64,000 bases of DNA from Niveispirillum cyanobacteriorum (GTDB lineage Bacteria > Pseudomonadota > Alphaproteobacteria > Azospirillales > Azospirillaceae), in contig NZ_CP025611.1 of NCBI RefSeq assembly GCF_002868735.1, positions 676,501-740,500 on the forward strand. Reading direction: 5' to 3'. The notes beneath the pieces were generated by a model. It did not search any database, had not been told where the DNA came from, and saw nothing but the letters and a program-made list of their open reading frames with translations. Shown here one piece after another: positions 27,493 to 35,433 of the stretch (within the stretch, counting starts at the first letter, position 1; each line of letters begins with the position of its first letter). Made by a program: the position numbers and the translations under genes.

Positions 27493-27786
27493 TCCGGGCG
27501 CGAAACCACCCTTGCGGCGGAAAGCATCCTAGCAGATGCGATTGTCCAGTGCGAGGCGGCTTCGCGCATGCGATTTCACGTTCCTTGGCGTCGCACTTGC
27601 GCTATGTTGGGAATGAAAACCGCTGGGCCTCCCCCGGCCCTGTGGTTTTGTCCCCGCAAAAGGCGGGCAGGGTGGCCGAAAACCCACCCGAACAGCCGAA
27701 AATGGCGCGAAAATTGCATCAAATTTGGTCTGGAGAGGGTGCCCGTCGGGCGCCTTCATGGGCAAGGATGGAAGAAGGGTATCGCC
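27493..27786. other. 294-base divergent control region (fhlB operon / flgB operon)
   Basis: The region separates two flagellar operons. It contains a good sigma-54-type site for the rightward operon and two copies of GCCGAAAA in the flgB leader (around 27675 and 27695). I could not find a comparable site for the leftward operon. No gene is seen. Confidence 0.6.
27586..27601 (+). promoter_or_regulatory. Sigma-54-type promoter of the flgB operon
   Basis: TGGCGTCGCACTTGCG matches the -24 TGGC and -12 TTGC elements with exact spacing (GG, ten bases, GC). It lies 186 bases before the flgB start. Sigma-54 control of rod and hook genes is established in Caulobacter, supporting the call. Confidence 0.65.
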
Positions 27787-28191
27787 ATGGATCTGAAGGA
27801 TAGCGGCATATTCCGCCTGATGTCGGACAAGATGGCCTGGCATAATCAGCGGCAGGAGGTTCTGTCCAAGAACATCTCCAACGCCGATACGCCGGAATTC
27901 CGTCCGCACGATCTGGTGAAATTCGACTTCAAGAAGCAATTGCGCGAAACGGCCCGCATGCCGCTGGCCGGTGGCGAAAACGGTCATCTGTCCGGCACCA
28001 TCGTGTCGAAGACGGGTTTCAAGGATGGGCAGGAACGCAACCCCTATGAAACCGCGCCCGCCGGCAATGCCGTCGTCCTGGAAGAACAGATGATGAAGGT
28101 CGGCCAGAATGCCATGGAGTACCAGACCGTCACCAACCTGTACCGCAAGCAGGTTGGCATGCTGAAAACCGCGATGACGCCGCCGCGTTAA
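27787..28191 (+). CDS. flgB: Flagellar basal-body rod protein FlgB
   Basis: The 134-residue proximal rod protein has the family N-terminus (MAWHNQRQEVLSKNISNADTP, a coiled-coil terminal segment with ANA-like motif) and the C-terminal helix NAMEYQTVTNLYRKQVGMLKT. ATG 27787 follows AAGAAGGG. A longer in-frame extension is rejected as non-coding. It is first in the flgB-flgC-fliE-fliQ-fliR-flhB-cckA series. Confidence 0.95.
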   Translation: MDLKDSGIFRLMSDKMAWHNQRQEVLSKNISNADTPEFRPHDLVKFDFKKQLRETARMPLAGGENGHLSGTIVSKTGFKDGQERNPYETAPAGNAVVLEEQMMKVGQNAMEYQTVTNLYRKQVGMLKTAMTPPR

Positions 28192-28226
28192 GGCGCGCTG
28201 CTGCTGGCTGTTAGGGGGACCGGAAC

Positions 28227-28640
28227 ATGGATCTGATGAATTCAATGGCGGCATCGGCCGCCGGCATGAAGGTGCAGGGTACGCGCCTGCGTGTCATCGC
28301 CGAAAACCTGGCCAACGCCAATTCCACGGCCCCGTCGCCGGGCGACCTGCCGTACCGCCGCAAGGTGGTGATGTTCCAGAACGCGCTGGACAAGCAGATG
28401 GAAACCGACCTGGTCCAGGTCAAAAAGATCGACGTGGACCGCAGCGACTTCCAGCGCCGTTATGATCCCGGCCATCCGTCGGCGGATGCCGATGGCTATG
28501 TGCTGCTGCCCAATGTCAATTCGCTGGTGGAAAGCATGGACATGCGCGAGGCGCAGCGTTCATACGAAGCGAACCTGAATACGCTGGACGCCACCCGTTC
28601 CATGATCATGCGTACCATAGATCTGCTGCGTTCCAACTGA
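28227..28640 (+). CDS. flgC: Flagellar basal-body rod protein FlgC
   Basis: The 137-residue proximal rod protein has the signature LRVIAENLANANST at about 20-33 and the C-terminal EAQRSYEANLNTLDATRSMI. It sits 35 bases downstream of flgB. Exported through the flagellar type III apparatus without a cleaved signal. Confidence 0.96.
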   Translation: MDLMNSMAASAAGMKVQGTRLRVIAENLANANSTAPSPGDLPYRRKVVMFQNALDKQMETDLVQVKKIDVDRSDFQRRYDPGHPSADADGYVLLPNVNSLVESMDMREAQRSYEANLNTLDATRSMIMRTIDLLRSN

Positions 28641-28674
28641 TTGACCCTCCCCTCCGGACAGAAGAGACAGAGCC

Positions 28675-28983
28675 ATGGCCATTCCCATCAGCGGTGCCGC
28701 CGCCGCCTATGCCAGTGCCGCCACCCGCGGCCTCAGTGCGCCTTCCCGGTCCGGCCCGACGGAGGGGCCGTCTTTTGGTGACATGCTGGAAAGTGCCGTC
28801 GGGCAATCCATCCAGACCATGCACAAGGGCGAGGAGATGACGGCCAAGGGCGTTCTGGGCAAGGCCGATCTGGCCGATGTGGTGAATGCCGTCACCAACG
28901 CCGAGGTGACCCTGCAGGCGGTGGTGAATGTGCGTGACAAGGTGATTTCCGCCTATCAGGAAATCCTGCGCATGCCGATGTGA
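28675..28983 (+). CDS. fliE: Flagellar hook-basal body protein FliE
   Basis: FliE joins the MS ring to the rod. The 102-residue protein has a variable N-terminus, FGDMLESAVGQSI, and the conserved C-terminal LADVVNAVTNAEVTLQAVVN followed by RDKVISAYQEILRMPM. Standard length and position after flgC. Confidence 0.95.
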   Translation: MAIPISGAAAAYASAATRGLSAPSRSGPTEGPSFGDMLESAVGQSIQTMHKGEEMTAKGVLGKADLADVVNAVTNAEVTLQAVVNVRDKVISAYQEILRMPM

Positions 28984-29004
28984 CGGCAAGCCGGATCTAT
29001 CATC

Positions 29005-29298
29005 ATGAATGAGGCCGAAGCCATCGAGATCGTGCGCGATGCGCTGTTCACCACGATCATCGTCAGCCTGCCCTTGATGTTGATTGCGCTGGTGGTCGGC
29101 CTTGCCATTTCCCTGTTCCAGGCGCTGACGCAGCTGCAGGAACAGACCCTGACCTTCGTGCCGAAAATCCTGATCTTGTTCACGGCCATGGTGTTCCTGC
29201 TGCCCTTCATGAATGGGCATTTGAAGGTCTTCACCGAACGGATCATGGACCGCATCATCGCGGTGGGGACCGGCATCGATAACGGGGATGATGGCTGA
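29005..29298 (+). CDS. fliQ: Flagellar export apparatus protein FliQ
   Basis: The 97-residue protein has the two FliQ membrane helices (TIIVSLPLMLIALVVGLAIS and ILILFTAMVFLLPFM) with the conserved FQALTQLQEQTLTFVPK between them. Its stop overlaps fliR by one base. Confidence 0.96.
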   Translation: MNEAEAIEIVRDALFTTIIVSLPLMLIALVVGLAISLFQALTQLQEQTLTFVPKILILFTAMVFLLPFMNGHLKVFTERIMDRIIAVGTGIDNGDDG

Positions 29299-30062
29299 TG
29301 TCGCTGGATGCGATCCTGGGCGGGTCCGTCTATGCTTTTCTGATGATTTTCGTGCGGCTGGGTTCCGCCTTTCTGATCATGCCCGGCTATGGCGAACAGT
29401 TCGTGTCGCCGCGTATCCGCCTGCTGTTCGCGCTGGCCGTGTCGTTCATCTTGTTGCCCATTCTGCTGCCATCCATGCCAAAGCCGCCGGCCAGTCCGGC
29501 TGATCTCACGCTGTTGATCATTTCAGAGGCGATGATCGGCATCTTCCTGGGGACCATTACCCGCATGCTGATGGCGGCGCTGGAAACGGCGGGCATGCTG
29601 ATCGCCAATCAGGTGGGGCTTTCGGCGGCGCAGGCCTTCAATCCGGCCATGTCGTCGCCGGGCAATGCGATATCCTCCATCCTGGGTGTGCTGGCCCTGA
29701 TGCTGATCTTTGCCACCGACATGCATCACATGCTGCTGCTGGCGGTTGTTGACAGCTACTCACTTTTTCAGCCGGGGCAATGGCTGCCGATCGGCGACGT
29801 GGCACAGCATCTGACGCGTGTGATGGCCGACAGCTTTCTGATCGGAATGCAGCTTTCGGCACCTTTTACCGTGATCGGGCTGCTATTCTATCTGGGCCTT
29901 GGCCTTATTTCACGTATGGTGCCACAGATTCAGGTGTTCTTTGTCGGTGCACCGATCCAGATCCTGCTGGGCCTGTTGTTGCTGGGCCTCAGCCTGACAG
30001 CGCTGATGACTTTCTGGCTGACCCGGTTCGAGGGTCAGCTTGTCAATATCCTGCAGCTGTGA
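29298..30062 (+). CDS. fliR: Flagellar export apparatus protein FliR
   Basis: The 254-residue polytopic protein has about six membrane helices and the family features FVRLGSAFLIMPGYGE near the N-terminus, ALETAGMLIANQVGLSAAQAFNP, and LISRMVPQIQVFFVGAPIQI. It completes the FliPQR gate, although fliP is in the divergent operon. Confidence 0.96.
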   Translation: MSLDAILGGSVYAFLMIFVRLGSAFLIMPGYGEQFVSPRIRLLFALAVSFILLPILLPSMPKPPASPADLTLLIISEAMIGIFLGTITRMLMAALETAGMLIANQVGLSAAQAFNPAMSSPGNAISSILGVLALMLIFATDMHHMLLLAVVDSYSLFQPGQWLPIGDVAQHLTRVMADSFLIGMQLSAPFTVIGLLFYLGLGLISRMVPQIQVFFVGAPIQILLGLLLLGLSLTALMTFWLTRFEGQLVNILQL

Positions 30063-30077
30063 TGGGGAGCGCACGCC

Positions 30078-31157
30078 ATGGCTGAAGATCAGGATGAAGA
30101 CAGCAAAACAGAACAACCTACCGGCAAACGGCTTCAGGAAGCCCGTGATAAAGGTCAGGTTCCAAAGTCGCAGGAATTCACCCACCTGTTCGTGCTGACG
30201 GCGTCTCTGGTCCTGATCCTGATGGTGCTGCCCTGGTCATTCGGGCGAATATCGGCATCCATCACGCCATTCATCGAGCAACCGCACGCCATCATCATGG
30301 ATGGTGGGGCCTTGACCACGGTTTTCACCGACCTGATCACCAGCACCTTGATCTCCATGGTGGTGCCGTTGGCCATCCTGCTGGTTGCCGGTGTCACCGC
30401 CTCCATCGTGCAGGTTGGCTTTCTGGTGACGACTGAGAAATTCTTGCAGTTCGATCTGAACCGCCTGAATCCCTTGCCGGCGTTGGCCCAGAAATTCTCG
30501 ATGAAGAATCTGGTGGAGTTTCTGAAATCGCTGGTCAAGCTGGTGATCGTCTCCATCGTTGTCTACATTATGCTGCGGCCCCTCTGGGATTCTGTGGATC
30601 ACTTCATTTCGATGGCGATCATCGACATCGTGAAGGAGACTCAGCATCTGGCCGCCAAGATCATCTTCGCCGTCATCCTGGTTCTGCTGACGCTGGCCGG
30701 CGCCGACTACGTCTATCAGCGCTATACGTTCATGAAGCAGATGCGCATGACGAAGCAGGAGATCAAGGAAGAGTTCAAGCAGGCGGAAGGTGATCCGCTG
30801 ATCAAAGGCAAGATCCGGCAACTGCGTATGGAGCGCGCCCGTAACCGCATGATGGGCAATATTCCAACGGCAGACGTTGTGGTGACCAACCCCACCCACT
30901 ATGCCGTTGCCCTGAAATATGATCCTGCCGTGATGGGGGCACCGACGGTCGTTGCCAAGGGCGTGGACCATCTGGCCATGCGTATCCGCGAAATCGCGGA
31001 AGAACATGACGTCCCCCTGATCACCAACCCCGCCCTGGCCCGTGCGCTTTATGCAACGGCAGAGGTAAACGAGGAAATTCCTACCGATCATTACAAGGCG
31101 GTGGCGGAAATCATCTCCTACGTCTTCAAGATGAAGCGCAAGCCCATCCCCCGGTGA
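30078..31157 (+). CDS. flhB: Flagellar export switch protein FlhB
   Basis: FlhB sets export specificity (rod/hook versus filament) by self-cleavage. The 359-residue protein has a charged N-terminus with EQPTGKRLQEARDKGQVPKS, four membrane helices, and a cytoplasmic domain with the cleavage motif NPTH at 271-274. The N-terminus and NPTH motif show this is the full, active form, in contrast to FhlB encoded upstream. Confidence 0.97.
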   Translation: MAEDQDEDSKTEQPTGKRLQEARDKGQVPKSQEFTHLFVLTASLVLILMVLPWSFGRISASITPFIEQPHAIIMDGGALTTVFTDLITSTLISMVVPLAILLVAGVTASIVQVGFLVTTEKFLQFDLNRLNPLPALAQKFSMKNLVEFLKSLVKLVIVSIVVYIMLRPLWDSVDHFISMAIIDIVKETQHLAAKIIFAVILVLLTLAGADYVYQRYTFMKQMRMTKQEIKEEFKQAEGDPLIKGKIRQLRMERARNRMMGNIPTADVVVTNPTHYAVALKYDPAVMGAPTVVAKGVDHLAMRIREIAEEHDVPLITNPALARALYATAEVNEEIPTDHYKAVAEIISYVFKMKRKPIPR

Positions 31158-31239
31158 CCCCGGTTCCTTACTGTTTGTCGTGCCTGACATTCTTCTTCGT
31201 GTAGGATAGGAGCCTGCCGATAATCCGACCGGTGTTCCC

Positions 31240-33423
31240 ATGCGCAAATCCACCCCTGTCGCCCGTTCCGGCCTGAACCCGACCGCGCGCGTCGCCGGCC
31301 TGTGGGCGTTGGTAATGGTGCTGGCGGGCATTGCCGCTATGGTTTGGCTGGCCCGGCTGGATGGCCCGCCACCGGTGGAATGGCCTGCCGGGCTTCGTGG
31401 GGGTGTGGCGGTTTGGCTGGGCGGCGGCATTCTGGCCTTTGGGGCTGTGATGCTGATCCGTGCGGTGGCGGAGCGGGCGGGCAGTGTCGAGGAACGCCGC
31501 CATCTTCTGGCCCGCGCGCTGGAGGCGGCACCGGTTGCGACCGTCATCATTGGTAGCGATGGTCGTGCCCTGCACTATAATCCCGCCTTCCGCGATCTGG
31601 CGCAGCCGGGGACACAGCCGCCCTTGTCGGCGCTGGGTGCTGCGGCGGGGACCGGTCTGGCTCCGCTGGAGATCAAACGGTTGCTGGCAGCGGTTGAGCG
31701 CGGGCTGGACGGGGAGGCGGATATCAGTTTTGCCGATGCACGCCGGTTCCGCATAACCGCCCGCCCGCTTGATGGCATCGCTGGCTGTTCGGTCTGGCAG
31801 GTTCAGGCCGTGGAGGCCGCACCCGCCCCGGTGATGGAGCCTACCCCGGCGCCGCCCGCACCGGCCGCCGATTCTGGGGAGATTGAGCGGCTGCGCTGCG
31901 ATCTGGCGCGGATCGAGGAACGGTTTCGGCGGTTCTTCGATTATGCCCCCATCGGTATTGCGCTGATCGATGCCGATCTGCGGCTGGCCGAATGCAATGA
32001 TACCGTCCTGGCCCTATCCGGCCTGTCGCGTGACGATGCGCAGGGTCGCCCTGTGGCCAATCTGTTCAAACGGGATCAGCGTACGGCCATTCAGCAGCGC
32101 CTGTCGGCCATCCGTGATGGCGGTGAAGGAGGGCCTGTGCATGAGGCGCAACTGCGCGGCACCCACGGCCCGATCGTGCATCTTTATGCCCGCCGCGACG
32201 ATGGCGCGCCCGCCGCCGGTGTGGTCCTGCATATGGTCGACATGACCAACCAGAAGAATCTGGAGGCGCAGTTCGTCCAGTCTCAAAAGATGCAGGCGAT
32301 CGGGCAGCTTGCCGGCGGCGTGGCGCATGATTTCAACAATCTGCTGACAGCGATGATCGGCTTTTGTGACCTGCTGCTGCTGCGGCACAAGCCAGGCGAC
32401 CATTCCTTCACCGATATCATGCAGATCAAGCAGAATGCCAACCGCGCCGCTAATCTGGTGCGCCAGTTGCTGGCTTTCTCCCGGCAGCAGACCTTGCAGC
32501 CGCGTGTTCTGTCGGTCACCGACGTTCTGGCCGAACTGTCCAATCTGCTGCGCCGCCTGATCGGTGAGAATATCGAACTGAAGATGCTGCATGGCCGCGA
32601 CCTGGGGCTGGTCAAGGTGGACCAGGGGCAGCTTGAGCAGGTGATCATCAATCTCTGCGTCAATGCCCGTGACGCCATGGTGGAGACGGGTGGACGGCTG
32701 ACCGTTGTCACCTCCAACCTGCATGTTGCCGATCCGGTGCAGCGCGCGACGGAGACGATGCCCGCCGGTGATTATGTGGTGATTGAGGTCATCGATACCG
32801 GTGTGGGCATCCCGGCTGAGAACCTGCAACGCATCTTCGAGCCGTTTTTCTCCACCAAGGAGCTGGGGTCCGGCACTGGCCTGGGCCTGTCCACCGTCTA
32901 TGGCATTGTGCGGCAGACGGGTGGATTTGTGTTTGTCGACAGCGCGCCCGGCGATGGTGCCAAATTCTCCATCTATCTGCCGCGATACCAGGAGGAGGGC
33001 GTGCAGGCCGCCACCCTGGATAAGGCTGAAAAGGGCAGTGCCGACCTGACGGGGACGGGCCGCATCCTGCTGGTGGAGGATGAAGACGCCGTTCGCGTCT
33101 TCTCCGCCCGCGCCCTTCGCAACAAAGGGTATGAGGTGGTGGAGGCAAAAAGCGGGGAGGCGGCGCTTGACCTGCTGCGCCGTCCCGACCGGCCAGAGGT
33201 GGACCTGATCGTCACCGATGTGGTGATGCCGCAACTGGACGGTCCGGCCATGATCCGCGCCGTGCGAGAGTTCATGCCTGATGTGAAGGTGATCTTCATT
33301 TCCGGCTATGCCGAGGAGCGGTTTCGCAGTTCCGTTGGCGGCGGGGAGGTGGTGGAGTTTCTGCCAAAGCCGTTCAGCCTGAAACAACTGGCCGGCAAGG
33401 TGAAGGAGGTCATGGAACAATGA
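31240..33423 (+). CDS. cckA: Hybrid histidine kinase CckA
   Basis: CckA feeds the CckA-ChpT-CtrA phosphorelay controlling cell cycle and motility in alphaproteobacteria. The 727-residue protein has two N-terminal membrane helices (within ~12-75), a PAS-like segment, a second PAS near 230-350, the H-box GGVAHDFNNLL with His363, an HATPase domain with DTGVGIP and GSGTGLGLSTVYGIV, and a C-terminal receiver with phospho-Asp660 (VTDVVMP). Location after flhB links it to flagellar genes, many of which CtrA controls in relatives. Confidence 0.93.
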   Translation: MRKSTPVARSGLNPTARVAGLWALVMVLAGIAAMVWLARLDGPPPVEWPAGLRGGVAVWLGGGILAFGAVMLIRAVAERAGSVEERRHLLARALEAAPVATVIIGSDGRALHYNPAFRDLAQPGTQPPLSALGAAAGTGLAPLEIKRLLAAVERGLDGEADISFADARRFRITARPLDGIAGCSVWQVQAVEAAPAPVMEPTPAPPAPAADSGEIERLRCDLARIEERFRRFFDYAPIGIALIDADLRLAECNDTVLALSGLSRDDAQGRPVANLFKRDQRTAIQQRLSAIRDGGEGGPVHEAQLRGTHGPIVHLYARRDDGAPAAGVVLHMVDMTNQKNLEAQFVQSQKMQAIGQLAGGVAHDFNNLLTAMIGFCDLLLLRHKPGDHSFTDIMQIKQNANRAANLVRQLLAFSRQQTLQPRVLSVTDVLAELSNLLRRLIGENIELKMLHGRDLGLVKVDQGQLEQVIINLCVNARDAMVETGGRLTVVTSNLHVADPVQRATETMPAGDYVVIEVIDTGVGIPAENLQRIFEPFFSTKELGSGTGLGLSTVYGIVRQTGGFVFVDSAPGDGAKFSIYLPRYQEEGVQAATLDKAEKGSADLTGTGRILLVEDEDAVRVFSARALRNKGYEVVEAKSGEAALDLLRRPDRPEVDLIVTDVVMPQLDGPAMIRAVREFMPDVKVIFISGYAEERFRSSVGGGEVVEFLPKPFSLKQLAGKVKEVMEQ

Positions 33424-33799
33424 AGGCGGGCCGCCGCCAGGCCTGTCGGGTAACAAGCGCGAGCGGCAACAGGGCCACGGCATCGACCATCGCAATGATC
33501 CGCAGCGGTCCATCCGGCAGGCCGGCGCGGGCATAGACCGCCAGAAAGCCAATGATGCTGATGCCTACGGTCAGGCTGGATATGCGACGTGCGGTCGGGT
33601 CGATCATCGCCCAGAGGGCCGCCACCATGACGGCCAGGAACAGTGCGCCGCGATGGATGATCAGAACGCCTGTCGGCCCCGCTGGCGCCACGTCGTAAAG
33701 CCGCATTGCCAGATCGGGCGCGAAAAGCACCGCCGTCGGCATAAGATGCACCAAAGCCAACAGCAGCCATGCCACCTTCACCACTTTTTTTTTCGCCAT
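33410..33799 (-). CDS. Four-helix integral membrane protein, unknown function
   Basis: The 129-residue protein has a lysine-rich N-terminus (MAKKKVVK) and four hydrophobic segments: VAWLLLALVHLMPTAVLF, ALFLAVMVAALWAM, LTVGISIIGFLAVYA and IIAMVDAVALLPLALV. Similar small proteins occur in other bacteria, sometimes with doubtful enzyme names; I see no catalytic motif. Its 3' end overlaps the last 14 bases of cckA on the opposite strand. ATG 33799 is preferred over a GTG two codons upstream. Confidence 0.72.
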   Translation of the reverse strand: MAKKKVVKVAWLLLALVHLMPTAVLFAPDLAMRLYDVAPAGPTGVLIIHRGALFLAVMVAALWAMIDPTARRISSLTVGISIIGFLAVYARAGLPDGPLRIIAMVDAVALLPLALVTRQAWRRPAFIVP

Positions 33800-33850
33800 G
33801 ACCACCGCCCGATTTATTCAACGGGCAGGATAGAGACGGCATCAGCGGTG

Positions 33851-33875
33851 GGCGATTACCCGTCAGGTAATCGCC
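33851..33875. terminator. Perfect 10-bp hairpin downstream of ppx
   Basis: GGCGATTACC and GGTAATCGCC flank the 5-base loop CGTCA, starting 13 bases past the ppx stop. Stem strength suggests a terminator, but no U-run follows on the leftward strand. Confidence 0.5.
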
Positions 33876-33887
33876 ATCACGCTAGTG

Positions 33888-35417
33888 TCATCGGGCCAGT
33901 TTCGGGCCCGACTGCACGCTGACTTCGCCCGTACGGTTCAGCGCCTTGGCCAACGCATCCAGCCGGCGCTGGACGCTGTCACCGGTCAGCATGGCGGCAT
34001 CTTCGGGCAGGAAAAGGGTCAGTTTCTGATCGCCAAGGCGCAGCAGGGTCCGTTGTAACAGGGTGGCCGCACCGCCGGTCAGCGTGTGGGCAAGGCGCAG
34101 AGCAAGGCCGACAATATAGGCCCGCGTCAGCGCCCCTTCCTTTAACAGACCACGGGCGGGGGCCAGGATGGTGCTGTCCAGAGTGCCAGCATAGCGGACA
34201 TGGACAGCCGTCGCCAGGAAAGCGCGCTCGGCATGGTCCACGCCCGCGAACGGCATGCGCAGGATACGCAGGAAGGCATGTTCGGCGCGGTAATCGGGAT
34301 GTTCGGCCCAACCCAGATCGGATAGCAGACAGGCGGCCTGACGCAGGCGCCGCGCCGTCGGGTCTTCCCCCACGAACAGCGGCGCTGTCCAGCCGGTGAG
34401 GATTTCGGCATGGCCGAAACGACCGATCCGTTCGGCCACGTCCTCACACGCGGTGATCAGCGGGTCCTGCCGCTTTTCGGAGGCGTCCAGCAGGTCGTAG
34501 AGATGCCCCTCACGCAGACCGTACGCGGAGAAGGTCACGCGCGATGGCTGCACAGCCTTCAGCACGCGTTCCATGACCAGCGCGGCGAGCGGCAGGGTAT
34601 CCAGGCGACGCTTCGACACGCCCTGCATCTTTTCCAGATTGCTGCGTCCAGCGCGGGCAACAGTGCCGGCGAATTCCGCCATGGCGGCACCATCCACACT
34701 GTACTGGTGGATGATGTGCAGCGGGTGGTTCACCTGCTCCAGATGCATTTTGGCCAGCGCACGCCAGGCACCACCCACCGGGTAATAGGTGCGGCCCTTG
34801 CCACGCGACAGCCAGTCCAGCTTGGCCAGATGCTGATCGATCAGCTTGGCAGCGGGACCGGGCTTGCCCTCCGTCGCCTCCAGCAGGCGCAGCGGACCCA
34901 ACGGCGTGGTTACCTGCGCCCCGATCTCCCCTTTTTCCAGCAGCACCAGTTCCAGACTGCCACCGCCCAGGTCACCGGCCAGCCCCTCGGCATTGGGGGC
35001 ACCCGACAGCACGCCCAGTGCTGCCAGCCGCGCCTCTTCCTCACCCGACAGAACATCCACGTGAAAGCCGGTGCGGCGCGTGATCTCCGCCACGAAATCG
35101 GCCCCGTCGGCGGCATCACGCACAGCCGCGGTGGCCAGCACGTCGATGCGGCGGACCTGCATCCCTTCCAGCAGGCGGCGGAAGCGGACAAGGTTATCCA
35201 GTGCCAGCACCACCCCATCGGGGTTCAGCTTGCCCGTCCGTTCCACCGTCTTGCCCAGGCTGGGCAGCACCTTTTCATTGAAAAGGGCGACGGGCGAGCG
35301 CGTCAGCTTCTCATAGACGACGCAGCGCATCGAATTGGAACCGACATCGATGACCGCAAGGCGGTCGTCGGCATGGGCGTGATCCACGTTGGGGTGATCC
35401 GCTTTCAGTGACAACAT
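33888..35417 (-). CDS. ppx: Exopolyphosphatase / Ppx-GppA phosphatase
   Basis: Ppx removes terminal phosphates from polyphosphate (or converts pppGpp). The 509-residue protein starts its ASKHA-fold with AVIDVGSNSMRCVVYE, followed by ATAAVRDA, the GEEEARL catalytic glutamate region near residue 128, and DLGGGSLELVLLE. The C-terminal half is the helical HD-like domain of the long Ppx forms. It begins 16 bases after the ppk stop, forming a ppk-ppx operon. Confidence 0.93.
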   Translation of the reverse strand: MLSLKADHPNVDHAHADDRLAVIDVGSNSMRCVVYEKLTRSPVALFNEKVLPSLGKTVERTGKLNPDGVVLALDNLVRFRRLLEGMQVRRIDVLATAAVRDAADGADFVAEITRRTGFHVDVLSGEEEARLAALGVLSGAPNAEGLAGDLGGGSLELVLLEKGEIGAQVTTPLGPLRLLEATEGKPGPAAKLIDQHLAKLDWLSRGKGRTYYPVGGAWRALAKMHLEQVNHPLHIIHQYSVDGAAMAEFAGTVARAGRSNLEKMQGVSKRRLDTLPLAALVMERVLKAVQPSRVTFSAYGLREGHLYDLLDASEKRQDPLITACEDVAERIGRFGHAEILTGWTAPLFVGEDPTARRLRQAACLLSDLGWAEHPDYRAEHAFLRILRMPFAGVDHAERAFLATAVHVRYAGTLDSTILAPARGLLKEGALTRAYIVGLALRLAHTLTGGAATLLQRTLLRLGDQKLTLFLPEDAAMLTGDSVQRRLDALAKALNRTGEVSVQSGPKLAR

Positions 35418-35433
35418 CGGGGAGAATGCCGGG

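Noticed and set aside
27557-27572. Second sigma-54-like site upstream of flgB (CGGCTTCGCGCATGCG)
   Set aside because: Spacing fits but -24 and -12 sequences are poor and such GG-N10-GC pairs are common by chance in GC-rich DNA.
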